Below are positions 1 through 9,174 of a stretch of 48,014 nt of DNA, piece by piece (position 1 is the first letter of the stretch; every line of letters begins with the position of its first letter). Made by a program: the position numbers and the translations under genes. Source of the stretch: Nocardia pseudobrasiliensis NBRC 108224 (GTDB taxonomy: Bacteria > Actinomycetota > Actinomycetes > Mycobacteriales > Mycobacteriaceae); assembly GCF_001613105.1 (NCBI RefSeq), contig NZ_BDBS01000017.1, forward strand, positions 1-48,014, written 5' to 3'. The notes beneath the pieces were generated by a model, which was not told the DNA's origin, made no database searches, and was given only the letters and a program-made list of their open reading frames with translations.

Positions 1-1
1 A

Positions 2-1108
2 CGCGCGCAGGCCGCGCGCCGCCGGGCCGCGGAAGTGGCCGCGGTGGTGGCGGATTCGGCCGAACGCATCGCCGCCGAACTGCAGGTCGTGGTCGGCGAG
101 GCCGCGGCCCGCCGTGACGAGCTGGTTCGCCGCCGCACCGAATGCGCCGCCCAGGTCGATCAGACCAAGGAGCGCAGCCGCGCATTGACCGCCCAGCTGA
201 CCCAGCTCACCGATGCCGTACACCGCGACGAGGTGGCCCGCGCGGAGGCGGCGCTGCGCATCGAACAGCTCGAACACAACATCAGCGAGCAGTTCGGCAT
301 CGCGCTCGACGATCTCATCGCCGAATACGGCCCGGATGTGCCGATGCCGCCCTCGGCGTTGGAGATTCAGGAATACGAACAGGCCCGCGATCGCGGCGAC
401 CAGGTCAGCGAGCCGCAGCCGATGCCCTACGATCGCGCCACCCAGCAGCGCCGTGCCAAGCGCGCCGAGAAGGATCTGACCACCCTCGGCAAGGTGAATC
501 CCCTTGCGCTCGAGGAGTTCGCGGCCCTCGAGGAGCGCTACACCTTCCTGTCCACTCAGCTCGAGGACGTCCGCAAGGCCCGTCAGGACCTGCTCGACGT
601 GGTCGCCGAGGTGGATGCGCGCATCCTGCAGGTGTTCACCGAGGCCTACGAGGACGTCTCGCGCGAATTCGTCGGGGTGTTCGCCAAACTGTTCCCGGGC
701 GGCGAGGGGCGGCTGCTGCTGACCGATCCCGCCGATATGCTCACCACCGGCGTCGAGGTCGAGGCGCGCCCGCCGGGCAAGAAGGTCAAGCGGCTGTCGC
801 TGCTGTCCGGCGGCGAGAAGTCGCTCACGGCCGTCGCCCTGCTGGTGTCGATCTTCCGCGCCCGCCCCTCACCGTTCTACGTCATGGACGAGGTCGAGGC
901 GGCGCTGGACGACACCAACCTGCGCCGGCTCATCGGCCTGTTCGAACAGCTGCGGGAGAAGTCGCAGCTGATCGTCATCACGCACCAGAAGCCGACCATG
1001 GAGATCGCCGACGCGCTCTACGGCGTGAGCATGCGCGGCGACGGCATCACCCAGGTCATCTCGCAGCGGCTGCGCGGGGAGAACCTGGTCGGGGCGGCGC
1101 CGAGTTAG
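2..1108 (+). CDS. smc: Chromosome segregation protein SMC, C-terminal part (5' end outside window)
   Basis: This is the last 368 residues of an SMC ATPase, which organises and segregates the chromosome together with ScpA and ScpB. The reading frame is open from base 2, so the start lies upstream of the window. The first half is the end of the charged coiled coil. The C-terminal head carries the ABC signature LSGGEK, followed by the Walker B region [13 protein letters not shown] and the switch histidine in VITHQKP, in SMC order. The gene is followed downstream by ftsY after an accessory strip; smc near ftsY is usual in actinobacteria. Its TAG stop shares four bases with the convergent stop of the next gene. 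Identity is secure; only the missing N-terminus limits the call. Confidence 0.96.
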   Translation, partial: RAQAARRRAAEVAAVVADSAERIAAELQVVVGEAAARRDELVRRRTECAAQVDQTKERSRALTAQLTQLTDAVHRDEVARAEAALRIEQLEHNISEQFGIALDDLIAEYGPDVPMPPSALEIQEYEQARDRGDQVSEPQPMPYDRATQQRRAKRAEKDLTTLGKVNPLALEEFAALEERYTFLSTQLEDVRKARQDLLDVVAEVDARILQVFTEAYEDVSREFVGVFAKLFPGGEGRLLLTDPADMLTTGVEVEARPPGKKVKRLSLLSGGEKSLTAVALLVSIFRARPSPFYVMDEVEAALDDTNLRRLIGLFEQLREKSQLIVITHQKPTMEIADALYGVSMRGDGITQVISQRLRGENLVGAAPS

Positions 1109-2070
1109 GGCGTCAACGGTTCCGGCAGAACGGTGCAGTGTCGGACGATTCCCGACAACCCCGGCAGTTCAGCGGCGTCCGTCCATCGACCCGTGAGGTC
1201 GTCGGTCACGCTGTCGCTGTAGTGGTACGCGCCGAGCTCGGGATTGTCCAGGTTGTAGGCGTCCATATAGATGCGCCAGCGCCCGTCGGGCAGCTGGATG
1301 ACGCATTGACCTTCACGAGGAGAGCCCCAGCCTGCCCAGTCCCCGGTCCGAATCAGCTGATACGGGCCCACCGGGGAGTCGGCCACGGCCAGCTCGATGA
1401 GTTTGGTGGATTCGTTCTTGACGAAGGCGTAGTAGCGGTTCTGCCAGATCTTGATGGTGGTGTCGATGTAGCCGAGCATGTCCGGTGCGGGGGAGAGTCC
1501 GAGCAGCGGTGTGGGTCGCCACGGTTGGAGCGTCGAGTCGACCGCGGTCAGGATGTGCGGTTGGAAACCCGGACCGGTATTGAGCGTTACCAGCACGTTC
1601 ACCCCGCCCCGGCCGTCGATGAACCACTCCGGCGCCCACGTGTGCTGAATCCCGGCAATCGGAATACGGAACTCGTACAGGAAATCCCAGTCGACGCGGT
1701 TGACGCTGCGTGCGAATCCGATGGTGTCGCCGTCCCAGCCCGTCGTATAGGTCAGGTAGTACGCGCCGTCGATGAAGCGAAAGACGCTGGGGTCCCGGCA
1801 CAAACCCTTCTTGTCCGTCGGGGCGGTCGGTGGAGTCGAGGCAGGATCGGCATAGGGCGGCCGGTAGGCGACCGCCTTCAGCAGCGAGAAATTCGTCGCG
1901 TCGGTCGACTCGTAGACATACATGTCGGTCTGGCTGTTGTTGGTGAACGCGGTCATCGTGTACCGCATCGGCGTATCGGTGGCCGCAGCGCGTCCGGATG
2001 TCATACCACTCAACGGTAGACTCGCCGCCAACGCGAGCATCGATCTGCGGGACAGCTGAGTCGGCGCCAT
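1105..2070 (-). CDS. Tat-exported glycoside hydrolase family 43-like beta-propeller protein
   Basis: A 321-residue secreted protein. The N-terminus has a twin-arginine motif (SRRSML at residues 7-12), a short hydrophobic stretch and an Ala-rich cleavage region near residue 30, pointing to Tat export. The mature part has features of the five-bladed GH43/GH62 propeller: an early RDPS motif (Asp93, candidate base), WAPEWF (145-150), Asp203 as the pKa modulator candidate and Glu253 in SPREGQ as the acid candidate. Such enzymes usually cut arabinofuranosyl or xylosyl linkages in plant polysaccharides, or arabinan-type cell wall glycans. The substrate here is unknown, and residue roles come from motif spacing only. 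It is convergent with smc with a 4-base overlap of stops (TTAG). Confidence 0.7.
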   Translation of the reverse strand: MAPTQLSRRSMLALAASLPLSGMTSGRAAATDTPMRYTMTAFTNNSQTDMYVYESTDATNFSLLKAVAYRPPYADPASTPPTAPTDKKGLCRDPSVFRFIDGAYYLTYTTGWDGDTIGFARSVNRVDWDFLYEFRIPIAGIQHTWAPEWFIDGRGGVNVLVTLNTGPGFQPHILTAVDSTLQPWRPTPLLGLSPAPDMLGYIDTTIKIWQNRYYAFVKNESTKLIELAVADSPVGPYQLIRTGDWAGWGSPREGQCVIQLPDGRWRIYMDAYNLDNPELGAYHYSDSVTDDLTGRWTDAAELPGLSGIVRHCTVLPEPLTP

Positions 2071-2129
2071 TCGCCGATTATTCAGCGATTGGTGCTAAAT
2101 ATTTGCTGACACACCGAAACTGCGGCGTG

Positions 2130-2960
2130 TCACCCCTTTTTCACGCCGATCGCGCCGACCGTGTCGAAGTAGGTCGCGGTGGTCTCCTCGCCGTGATCGG
2201 GCCGCCAGAGCGGAACCCGCACCAGGCCGGGTTCGACGACATCGAAACCGTCGAACAGTGCGGCGATTTCGTCGAGGGTGCGCATGATCAGCGGAGTGGG
2301 CGTCTGCTTACTCATCTCGACCATGTCGGCGAGTTCCTGTGCGGGCCAATCGGCGCTGGTCATATGTGAGATCACCAGTACGCTGCCCGGGGCGAGCCGA
2401 TCTCGCAGGGTGGCGATCATCGCATGCGGGTCGGCGGAGTCCGGGATGTAGTGCAGCAGCGCCACGAGCAGCAGTGCGACCGGACGATCGAAGTCCAGTA
2501 GCCGGTGCACCTCGGGTTCGGCGGCCAGGGCGTCCAGATCGCGGGCATCGCCGCGAATGGCGGTGGCCCATGGGATATCGGCGAGGATCCGGCGGCTCAT
2601 GACGACCGCGACCGGATCGATATCGGTGTAGACCACGCGGGCGTCGACCTCGAGGTCGGCCAGGATCTCGTGCACATTGCCCGCCGTGGGAATGCCCGAG
2701 CCGACATCCAGGAATTGGCTGATGCCGTGTTCGGCGCAGTAGCTGACCGCGCGGCGCAGGAAGGCCCGGTTGGTCCAGGCCGAGCGCAGGCTGTGCGGCC
2801 ATTGGCTGCGACCCAGTTCGGCCAGTTCGCGATCGATCTTGAAATTATGCGAGCCACCCAGTGCGTAATCGTAGATGCGAGCGATACTCGGCACGGTCGG
2901 GTCGATATCGTCGCTGGCCCAATCCGGTAGCAGCGGTGGGGTATCGGAGATTTCGGACAT
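2130..2960 (-). CDS. SAM-dependent methyltransferase of the Methyltransf_19 family
   Basis: A 276-residue protein matching the actinobacterial S-adenosylmethionine methyltransferase family often called Methyltransf_19 (PF04672). Visible hallmarks are the N-terminal segment with SIARIYDYALGGSHN, the SAM-binding motif FLDVGSGIPTAGNVHEI, the acidic loop VVYTDIDPVAV and the later LLLVALLHYIPD. Members are very numerous in Nocardia and Streptomyces, and most have no known substrate. The ATG at 2960 (MSEISDTPP) is preferred; an upstream in-frame start at 2978 would add six residues. It stands alone, with GH43-like and NmrA remnant genes on either side on the same strand, but with gaps that argue against an operon. 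Confidence 0.85.
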   Translation of the reverse strand: MSEISDTPPLLPDWASDDIDPTVPSIARIYDYALGGSHNFKIDRELAELGRSQWPHSLRSAWTNRAFLRRAVSYCAEHGISQFLDVGSGIPTAGNVHEILADLEVDARVVYTDIDPVAVVMSRRILADIPWATAIRGDARDLDALAAEPEVHRLLDFDRPVALLLVALLHYIPDSADPHAMIATLRDRLAPGSVLVISHMTSADWPAQELADMVEMSKQTPTPLIMRTLDEIAALFDGFDVVEPGLVRVPLWRPDHGEETTATYFDTVGAIGVKKG

Positions 2961-3066
2961 CGGGCCAACCACTCCCACGGGTGTTCGTCTTACACGGGCC
3001 GCTACGCGGCAGGCTTACCCTACCCGCTGGTGGTCAAATGTCCATTCCGTCCGGAATCACCGCGGG

Positions 3067-3095
3067 CGTCGCTCCGGCGCGGTGCCGGAGCGACG
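3067..3095. terminator. GC-rich hairpin, probable terminator of the NmrA remnant
   Basis: Twelve-base arms (3067-3078 and 3084-3095) pair perfectly around the 5-base loop GCGGT. There is no T-run on either side, as is common for actinobacterial terminators. It sits just downstream of the minus-strand NmrA remnant and upstream of the methyltransferase gene. Confidence 0.55.
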
Positions 3096-3148
3096 TTCGT
3101 GATTCGACGGCGCGGTGGTCCCCGGACGGGTCCGGTGTCCGAATCGTG

Positions 3149-3517
3149 TCAATCGGCGAGCAACGGCTTCAGCCGCGCCGCACCGGTTTCGGCGAGCCAG
3201 GTCTCGAGGGTGCGCATTTCCGGATGGATGACGCGCAGGGCCTCGATATCGGCGTGCCAGCCCCGGCCACCGCGGCTCTGCCGCCAGACCGACGCGATCT
3301 CCTTGCCCCGGGTCGCGGCCTCCGCCTCGCCGATCTCCTCGTAGCGGATCGGATGGCCGGTGGCCCGTGCGATGATCGCGGCGGCCTCGGGCATCGTATG
3401 GGCGTCGCCCGCCAATTCCAGTGTGCGGCCGTGGAATCGGTTCGGATCGGCGAACGCGCGGGCGGCGATTTCGGCGACGTCGGCGACAGAATCCGGGTCG
3501 AACAGCCCGGTAATCGG
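3149..3517 (-). pseudogene. NmrA-like NAD(P)-binding protein, C-terminal remnant
   Basis: About 122 codons that read like the C-terminal half of an NmrA/NAD(P)H-binding atypical short-chain reductase: DPDSVADVAEIAARAF, then the typical GRTLELAGD, a region on the epimerase-like second domain, and a tail ending in ETWLAETGAARLKPLLAD. The N-terminal Rossmann domain with its GxxGxxG motif is absent. Upstream of about 3517 the frame turns into Arg-rich junk and then runs into the divergent TetR gene at 3574. Intact TetR/NmrA pairs are normally divergent around a shared promoter, so a deletion of roughly the first half of this gene is the simplest reading. No start with a ribosome site was found. 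Confidence 0.6.
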
Positions 3518-3573
3518 ACGATAGCAGCGAAGTCGTCCGATCGGCCAGCAGCGACAAGGGATTCCGTAACGAA

Positions 3574-4329
3574 ATGACCGCAGTACCCGAGGGCGAGCGC
3601 GCCGACGCGCGTCGCAATCGAGCCGCCGTCCTGTCCGCCGCGCAGGCGGCATTCGCCGAGCGGGGCATCGAGGTGTCACTGGCCGAGATCGCCCGGCGCG
3701 CCGGTGTCGGCGCGGGCACCGTACACCGGCATTTCCCGAACAAGCTGGACCTGCTGGAAGCCGTTGTCCAGCAACGGGTCGACCGGCTCACCGCCCTGGC
3801 GCTGGCGTACCGGGGCGCACCGGATCCGACGGCGGCGTTCCTGGATTTCTGCGCGGCCGTCGTCACGCGAACGCCGAACAACAAGGCGCTGTGCGATGTG
3901 GTCGAATCCGATGACGGCTGGCCGCGTGCGCTGCTGCGCGGTGCGGGGGAGCGGTTTCATCGCGCGGTGGAATCGCTGCTGGTCGCGGCGCAGTGCGCGG
4001 GTGGCGTGCGGGCCGACCTCACCGTCGCCGATGTACTCACGATCTTCACCGGCTGCGTTGCCATGCAGCGGGTTTCGGGCGAGAGCGAGCGGCTGTGCAG
4101 GCCCGCGGCGCTGATGTTGGCGGCGATGCGGGATGTGACGAAAGCGCCGAAGTCTCGTATCGATCGTAACGAAACAACTGTGAGTTACGTTACGGCCCCG
4201 CGCTGCCCGATCTGCGCTGCGCCGCTGCGGCATTCGGGCGCGGGCCGCCCCGCTCGCTACTGTTCGGCGGCCTGCCGCCAGAAGGCGCACCGGCGTCGAC
4301 GCGCCGCCGAAGAAGCGGAATCTCGTTAG
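3574..4329 (+). CDS. TetR-family regulator with C-terminal Cys-rich zinc-finger-like tail
   Basis: 251 residues. Residues 12-60 form the TetR DNA-binding helix-turn-helix (LAEIARRAGVGAGTVHRHF), followed by an all-helical ligand domain to about residue 195. After a short linker comes CPICAAPL with a later RYCSAACRQKAHRRRR, giving four cysteines in a CxxC...CxxxC pattern plus a basic end, probably one zinc site. This tail also occurs on other actinobacterial regulators, from memory; its role is unknown. A GTG codon at 4180, in frame, lies exactly at the junction, so the tail might also be made separately. It is divergent from the truncated NmrA-like gene, its probable former target. A half-site CCGTAACGAAATGA overlaps the start codon. 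Confidence 0.82.
   Translation: MTAVPEGERADARRNRAAVLSAAQAAFAERGIEVSLAEIARRAGVGAGTVHRHFPNKLDLLEAVVQQRVDRLTALALAYRGAPDPTAAFLDFCAAVVTRTPNNKALCDVVESDDGWPRALLRGAGERFHRAVESLLVAAQCAGGVRADLTVADVLTIFTGCVAMQRVSGESERLCRPAALMLAAMRDVTKAPKSRIDRNETTVSYVTAPRCPICAAPLRHSGAGRPARYCSAACRQKAHRRRRAAEEAESR
4165..4194. promoter_or_regulatory. Inverted repeat CGTAACG-N16-CGTTACG inside the TetR gene
   Basis: Perfect 7-base arms at 4165-4171 and 4188-4194. The left arm with its following AA repeats the sequence CGTAACGAAA found just before the TetR start at 3565. The repeat straddles the junction between the TetR ligand domain and the Cys-rich tail, next to an in-frame GTG at 4180. It could be an internal operator or a relic of a former promoter. 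Confidence 0.4.
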
Positions 4330-4339
4330 GCTGCACGTC

Positions 4340-4810
4340 GTGCGGACTTTCGTATGGGAGGGGATCGATGAGCGGCGTATGGAGATCGTGCGTGTCGAGA
4401 GCGCGGAGCGCGCGCACGGCACCCAGATCGGGCTCGTCTACGAATTGCGTTGGTGGCTCGAGGGTTCGACGCTGACCGTCGACGCGGGTGACGGCCCCGT
4501 GCGTCACGAACTGGACGGTTTCCGGCGAAAAGCATGCCGGAAAAATTGAGTAAGAAGATGGCACATCGCTTGCGGGCTCCCTCCCTCCCTACCACGCGTG
4601 CATGAATTCCCTTGTCCTCCCGGCACGCTTTTCGCCGGGAGGTTCGTCACCGTACCCGCCACCGCTGCCTACCTCGCACCGCAGCGGTATCAGGCCAACG
4701 GCGACGGGACCGTCCGCTTCATCTCCGGGGACTATCAGGCGCAGATCGACTTCGACGGGGACGGATTCGTGGTGCTGTACCACGACTATCTACGTCGTCT
4801 GCACCCCTGA
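4340..4810 (+). pseudogene. Putative glycolipid-binding (PF06475-like) protein, decayed
   Basis: The first 60 codons (VRTFVWEGIDERRMEIVRVE, then TQIGLVYELRWW) and the last 70 (FVTVPATAAYLAPQRYQ, then VRFISGDYQAQIDFDGDGFV) resemble the two ends of the actinobacterial putative glycolipid-binding family, which normally forms one chain of about 190 residues. Here a TGA at 4547-4549 interrupts the frame. The expected middle motif FNSLPVL appears only as MNSLVL at 4602 in another frame. At least two frameshifts and a loss of roughly 20-40 codons separate the halves. The family match is from recalled motifs and was not searched. No intact start or product is expected. Confidence 0.6.
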
Positions 4811-4825
4811 TCAAAGGCATACGGA

Positions 4826-5215
4826 TCAGAGCAGATCGCTGACGTCGTCGGGCACGTCCACGGCGTATTTGCGCAACGTCTCCATCGGAATCACCTCGAG
4901 CGCGTTCTCATGGGTCGCGGCGAGCACCACCGGGGCGGCGACCCCGTCCTCATGGGCGTGTAACCAGCGCACGGCCACCACACACCACCGGTCGCCGGGC
5001 TGCAGACCGGGAAAGTTGTTCTCCGGACGCGGTGTGATCAGATCATTCCCGATCGACTTCTGGTGCTCCAGGAACTCCTGGGTCACGACCGTGCACACCG
5101 TGTGGCTGCCCAGGTCTTCCGGGCCGGTGCTGCAGCATCCGTCCCGATAGAAGCCGGTGAGAGGATCGGTGCCACACTCCTCCAGCGGTCCCCCAAGCAC
5201 ATTTCGATCGGTCAC
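4826..5215 (-). CDS. DUF2237 family protein
   Basis: 129 residues starting at GTG 5215 (VTDRNVLGG). The chain matches the DUF2237 family along its whole length: NVLGGPLEECGTDPLTGFYR, CCSTGPEDLGSHTVC, a central PRPENNFPGLQPGDRWCVVA and the closing ATHENALEVIP. The conserved cysteines and the GDRWC motif suggest a metal or thiol role, but no biochemical function is established that I know of. A much longer upstream extension in the same frame is antisense to the RpiB-like gene and was discarded. It is divergent from the RpiB-like gene, with 87 bases between the starts. Confidence 0.88.
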   Translation of the reverse strand: MTDRNVLGGPLEECGTDPLTGFYRDGCCSTGPEDLGSHTVCTVVTQEFLEHQKSIGNDLITPRPENNFPGLQPGDRWCVVAVRWLHAHEDGVAAPVVLAATHENALEVIPMETLRKYAVDVPDDVSDLL

Positions 5216-5302
5216 GTCGCCGATCCTATTGTCTCTGTGTTGGATTCGCCGCGCCTTCCGGCAGCGTGGTGTGCAGACGGCGGGAAAACTACGCTCGTAG
5301 CC

Positions 5303-5710
5303 ATGCGGATTGCGTTCGGGACCGACGAATCGACCGATCTGACCCGCCATATCCGGCGGTGGCTGAGTGATCGCGGGCATGAAGTGGTCATCGTCGGCGA
5401 GGATATAGCCTGGCCCGAAGTCGGCCACGGGGTCGGTGCCGCCGTCGCCGGTGGCGAGGCCGAGCGCGGGGTGGTGTGCTGCTGGACCGGAACCGGCGTC
5501 TCGATCGCGGCCAACAAGGTCGCGGGCGTGCGGGCGGCCCTGTGCACCGACCGCGCCACCGCCGAGGGCGCCCGCAAATGGAACGACGCCAATGTGCTGG
5601 CCCTGGGCCTGCGCCTGACCTCCCCGACGGTGGCCGAGGAGATGCTCGAGGCGTTCCTGACCACCGAGCCCGACGCGTCGGAGGCGGACAACTTCGGCCG
5701 TCTCGGCTGA
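5303..5710 (+). CDS. RpiB/LacAB-like sugar-phosphate isomerase
   Basis: 135 residues, a little shorter than the usual RpiB (about 150). Alignable parts are the opening MRIAFGTDES, the anion-hole loop CCWTGTGVSIAANK with the catalytic cysteine as the second Cys, and the WNDANVLALGLR stretch. Classical RpiB enzymes have Asp-His in the opening motif (GCDHVG type); here it is Asp-Glu (GTDEST), so the phosphate or substrate contact differs. Ribose-5-phosphate isomerase activity should not be assumed. The ATG at 5303 is immediately preceded by an ACTACGCTCGTAGCC sequence that holds a -10-like TACGCT, so the transcript could be nearly leaderless. Confidence 0.8.
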   Translation: MRIAFGTDESTDLTRHIRRWLSDRGHEVVIVGEDIAWPEVGHGVGAAVAGGEAERGVVCCWTGTGVSIAANKVAGVRAALCTDRATAEGARKWNDANVLALGLRLTSPTVAEEMLEAFLTTEPDASEADNFGRLG

Positions 5711-5753
5711 CGAACATGCGGCCCGGCGTGCCGCAGACCACTTCGGGTGGTTC

Positions 5754-5762
5754 TGACAGGAT
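5754..5762 (+). promoter_or_regulatory. Extended -10 promoter for a leaderless ftsY transcript
   Basis: TGACAGGAT fits an extended -10 element. Its last base is six bases before the GTG at 5769, so transcription would begin at or next to the start codon. No Shine-Dalgarno sequence precedes the GTG. Confidence 0.5.
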
Positions 5763-5768
5763 GGGGCC

Positions 5769-7136
5769 GTGACTGCGCAAGCTTGGATTCTGATCGCCGC
5801 GATCGCCGCCGTGCTGGTGGTGGCGCTCGTGTCCGGATTCGTCCTGTACAAACGCCGCCGGGTCACACTGACTCCGGCCGCTCCCGACAAGGAGCTGGCC
5901 GATCGGTCCGGTGGATATACGGCATCCGGCGGATTCAACTTCAGTCAGGGCGGCCAGCCGGTCACCCTCGAGCGGACCGACGACGAGGGGCAGCCGCATA
6001 TCGGTGACGACGCGGCGATTCCGCGGGACTCCGCGCGCCGGACCATCACCGATGTCCGGCTGCCCGAGGCGGATGTCGAGGAGACCCCGGTCGCCGAGGC
6101 CGTGCCCGTCGAGGAGACCGCTCCCGAGGAGCAGCCCGAACAGCCCGTCGCCGAAACCCCGGCGGTCGTCGAACCGGCCGAAACCGCCGCTCCCGCAACC
6201 CCGGTCGAGGAGATCGAGCCGACCAGCGGGCGACTCGTGCGTCTGCGCGGGCGGCTGGCCCGTTCGCAGAACGCCGTCGGCAAGAGCCTGCTCGGCCTGC
6301 TGGGCGGCGGCGATCTGGACGAGGACTCCTGGGAGGAGATCGAGGACACCCTCGTCATGGCCGATCTCGGCACGGCCAGTACCACCGCGATCGTCGAACG
6401 ACTACGCGAGGAGTTGGCCGCCCGCACGGTCCGCACTCCCGAGCAGGCCCGCCAGGTGCTGCGCGATGTGCTGATCGAGGCGTTGCGGCCGGAGATGAAC
6501 CGGGCCATCCGGGCGCTGCCGCACGACGATCATCCGTCGATCCTGCTGGTCGTGGGCGTCAATGGCACCGGGAAGACCACGACCACGGGCAAATTGGCCC
6601 GCGTGCTGGTCGCCGACGGCCGCCGCGTGCTGCTGGGCGCGGCCGACACCTTCCGCGCCGCGGCCGCTGATCAGTTGCAGACCTGGGGCGAACGGGTCGG
6701 CGCGGAGACCGTGCGCGGTCGGGAGGGCGCGGATCCGGCCTCGGTCGCCTTCGACGCCGTGAGCACCGGCATCACCAACGGCGTCGACGCCGTGCTCATC
6801 GATACCGCGGGCCGCCTGCACACCAAGACCGGCCTCATGGACGAGTTGGGCAAGGTCAAGCGCGTGGTGGAGAAGAAGGCCGCCGTGGACGAGGTGCTGC
6901 TGGTCCTCGACGCGACCGTGGGGCAGAACGGCCTCACCCAGGCCCGGGTGTTCGCCGAGGTCGTCGACATCACCGGCGTGGTGCTGACCAAACTCGACGG
7001 AACCGCCAAGGGCGGCATCGTCTTCCAGGTTCAGCACGAGCTCGGCGTCCCGGTGAAACTGGTCGGTCTGGGCGAGGGCGCCGACGATCTGGCCCCGTTC
7101 GAACCGGGCGCGTTCGTCGACGCGCTGCTCGGCTGA
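5769..7136 (+). CDS. ftsY: Signal recognition particle receptor FtsY
   Basis: 455 residues. FtsY is the membrane-side SRP GTPase that docks ribosome-SRP complexes at SecYEG. The N-terminus is a real transmembrane helix (residues 5-26) followed by basic KRRR, as in actinobacterial FtsY. An acidic Glu/Pro-rich A domain runs to about residue 155. The NG domain has G1 GVNGTGKT (263-270), DTFRAAA (293-299), DTAGR (345-349) and TKLD (407-410). The GTG start directly follows an extended -10 element, consistent with a leaderless message. Its partner ffh is 5 kb downstream. Identity is certain. Confidence 0.97.
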   Translation: MTAQAWILIAAIAAVLVVALVSGFVLYKRRRVTLTPAAPDKELADRSGGYTASGGFNFSQGGQPVTLERTDDEGQPHIGDDAAIPRDSARRTITDVRLPEADVEETPVAEAVPVEETAPEEQPEQPVAETPAVVEPAETAAPATPVEEIEPTSGRLVRLRGRLARSQNAVGKSLLGLLGGGDLDEDSWEEIEDTLVMADLGTASTTAIVERLREELAARTVRTPEQARQVLRDVLIEALRPEMNRAIRALPHDDHPSILLVVGVNGTGKTTTTGKLARVLVADGRRVLLGAADTFRAAAADQLQTWGERVGAETVRGREGADPASVAFDAVSTGITNGVDAVLIDTAGRLHTKTGLMDELGKVKRVVEKKAAVDEVLLVLDATVGQNGLTQARVFAEVVDITGVVLTKLDGTAKGGIVFQVQHELGVPVKLVGLGEGADDLAPFEPGAFVDALLG

Positions 7137-7192
7137 TCGCGGTAATCAGGGCATTTCCCGCATTCGGACAGTATTCTCACCGAGAAGTACAA

Positions 7193-7226
7193 ACCGCTCG
7201 TGAGAGCGGTGAAACATATACGCAAC
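7193..7226. promoter_or_regulatory. GlnR-like operator 1 upstream of amtB
   Basis: Three pentamers at 11-base spacing: GTGAG (7200), GAAAC (7211) and GCAAC (7222), separated by six bases each. This is the spacing known for actinobacterial GlnR boxes (GTnAC-N6-GaAAC type). The first part overlaps a perfect 7-base palindrome, ACCGCTC-N4-GAGCGGT (7193-7210). Confidence 0.5.
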
Positions 7227-7242
7227 ACCAGCAGTCGATCCG

Positions 7243-7280
7243 TTCACGCAGGTGAAACACCGCAGCGGCACGGATGAAAC
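7243..7280. promoter_or_regulatory. GlnR-like operator 2 upstream of amtB
   Basis: TTCAC (7243), six bases, GAAAC (7254), then another GAAAC at 7276, exactly two 11-base steps further. It lies 70-110 bases before the amtB start. GlnR controls amtB-glnB-glnD in related genera, so the placement fits; binding is inferred. Confidence 0.5.
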
Positions 7281-7351
7281 ACCGACTAGCGAACCTTCTG
7301 TGCAGGCTCGTCGCCGTAGTTCTGGGCGGGCCCGAGATGAGGAGGAACAAG

Positions 7352-9096
<1,745 letters not shown>

Positions 9097-9110
9097 GGGA
9101 ACAGACGAGC

Positions 9111-9152
9111 GGCGGCCCCGCCCCTACCGGATTCCGGACGGGCGGGGCCGCC
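9111..9152. terminator. Strong GC hairpin between glnB and glnD
   Basis: Arms of 13 bases (9111-9123 and 9140-9152) pair perfectly; the 16-base loop contains a smaller CCGG-ATT-CCGG hairpin. No T-run follows. It would reduce transcription of glnD relative to amtB-glnB or protect the 3' end of the upstream message. Confidence 0.5.
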
Positions 9153-9174
9153 CGCATTTCATGGGTGGTGGGTT

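Noticed and set aside
3057..3884. 275-codon minus-strand frame across the NmrA remnant and the TetR gene
   Set aside because: It runs antisense to the TetR helix-turn-helix in an Arg-rich frame; the remnant is better seen in the frame ending at 3149.
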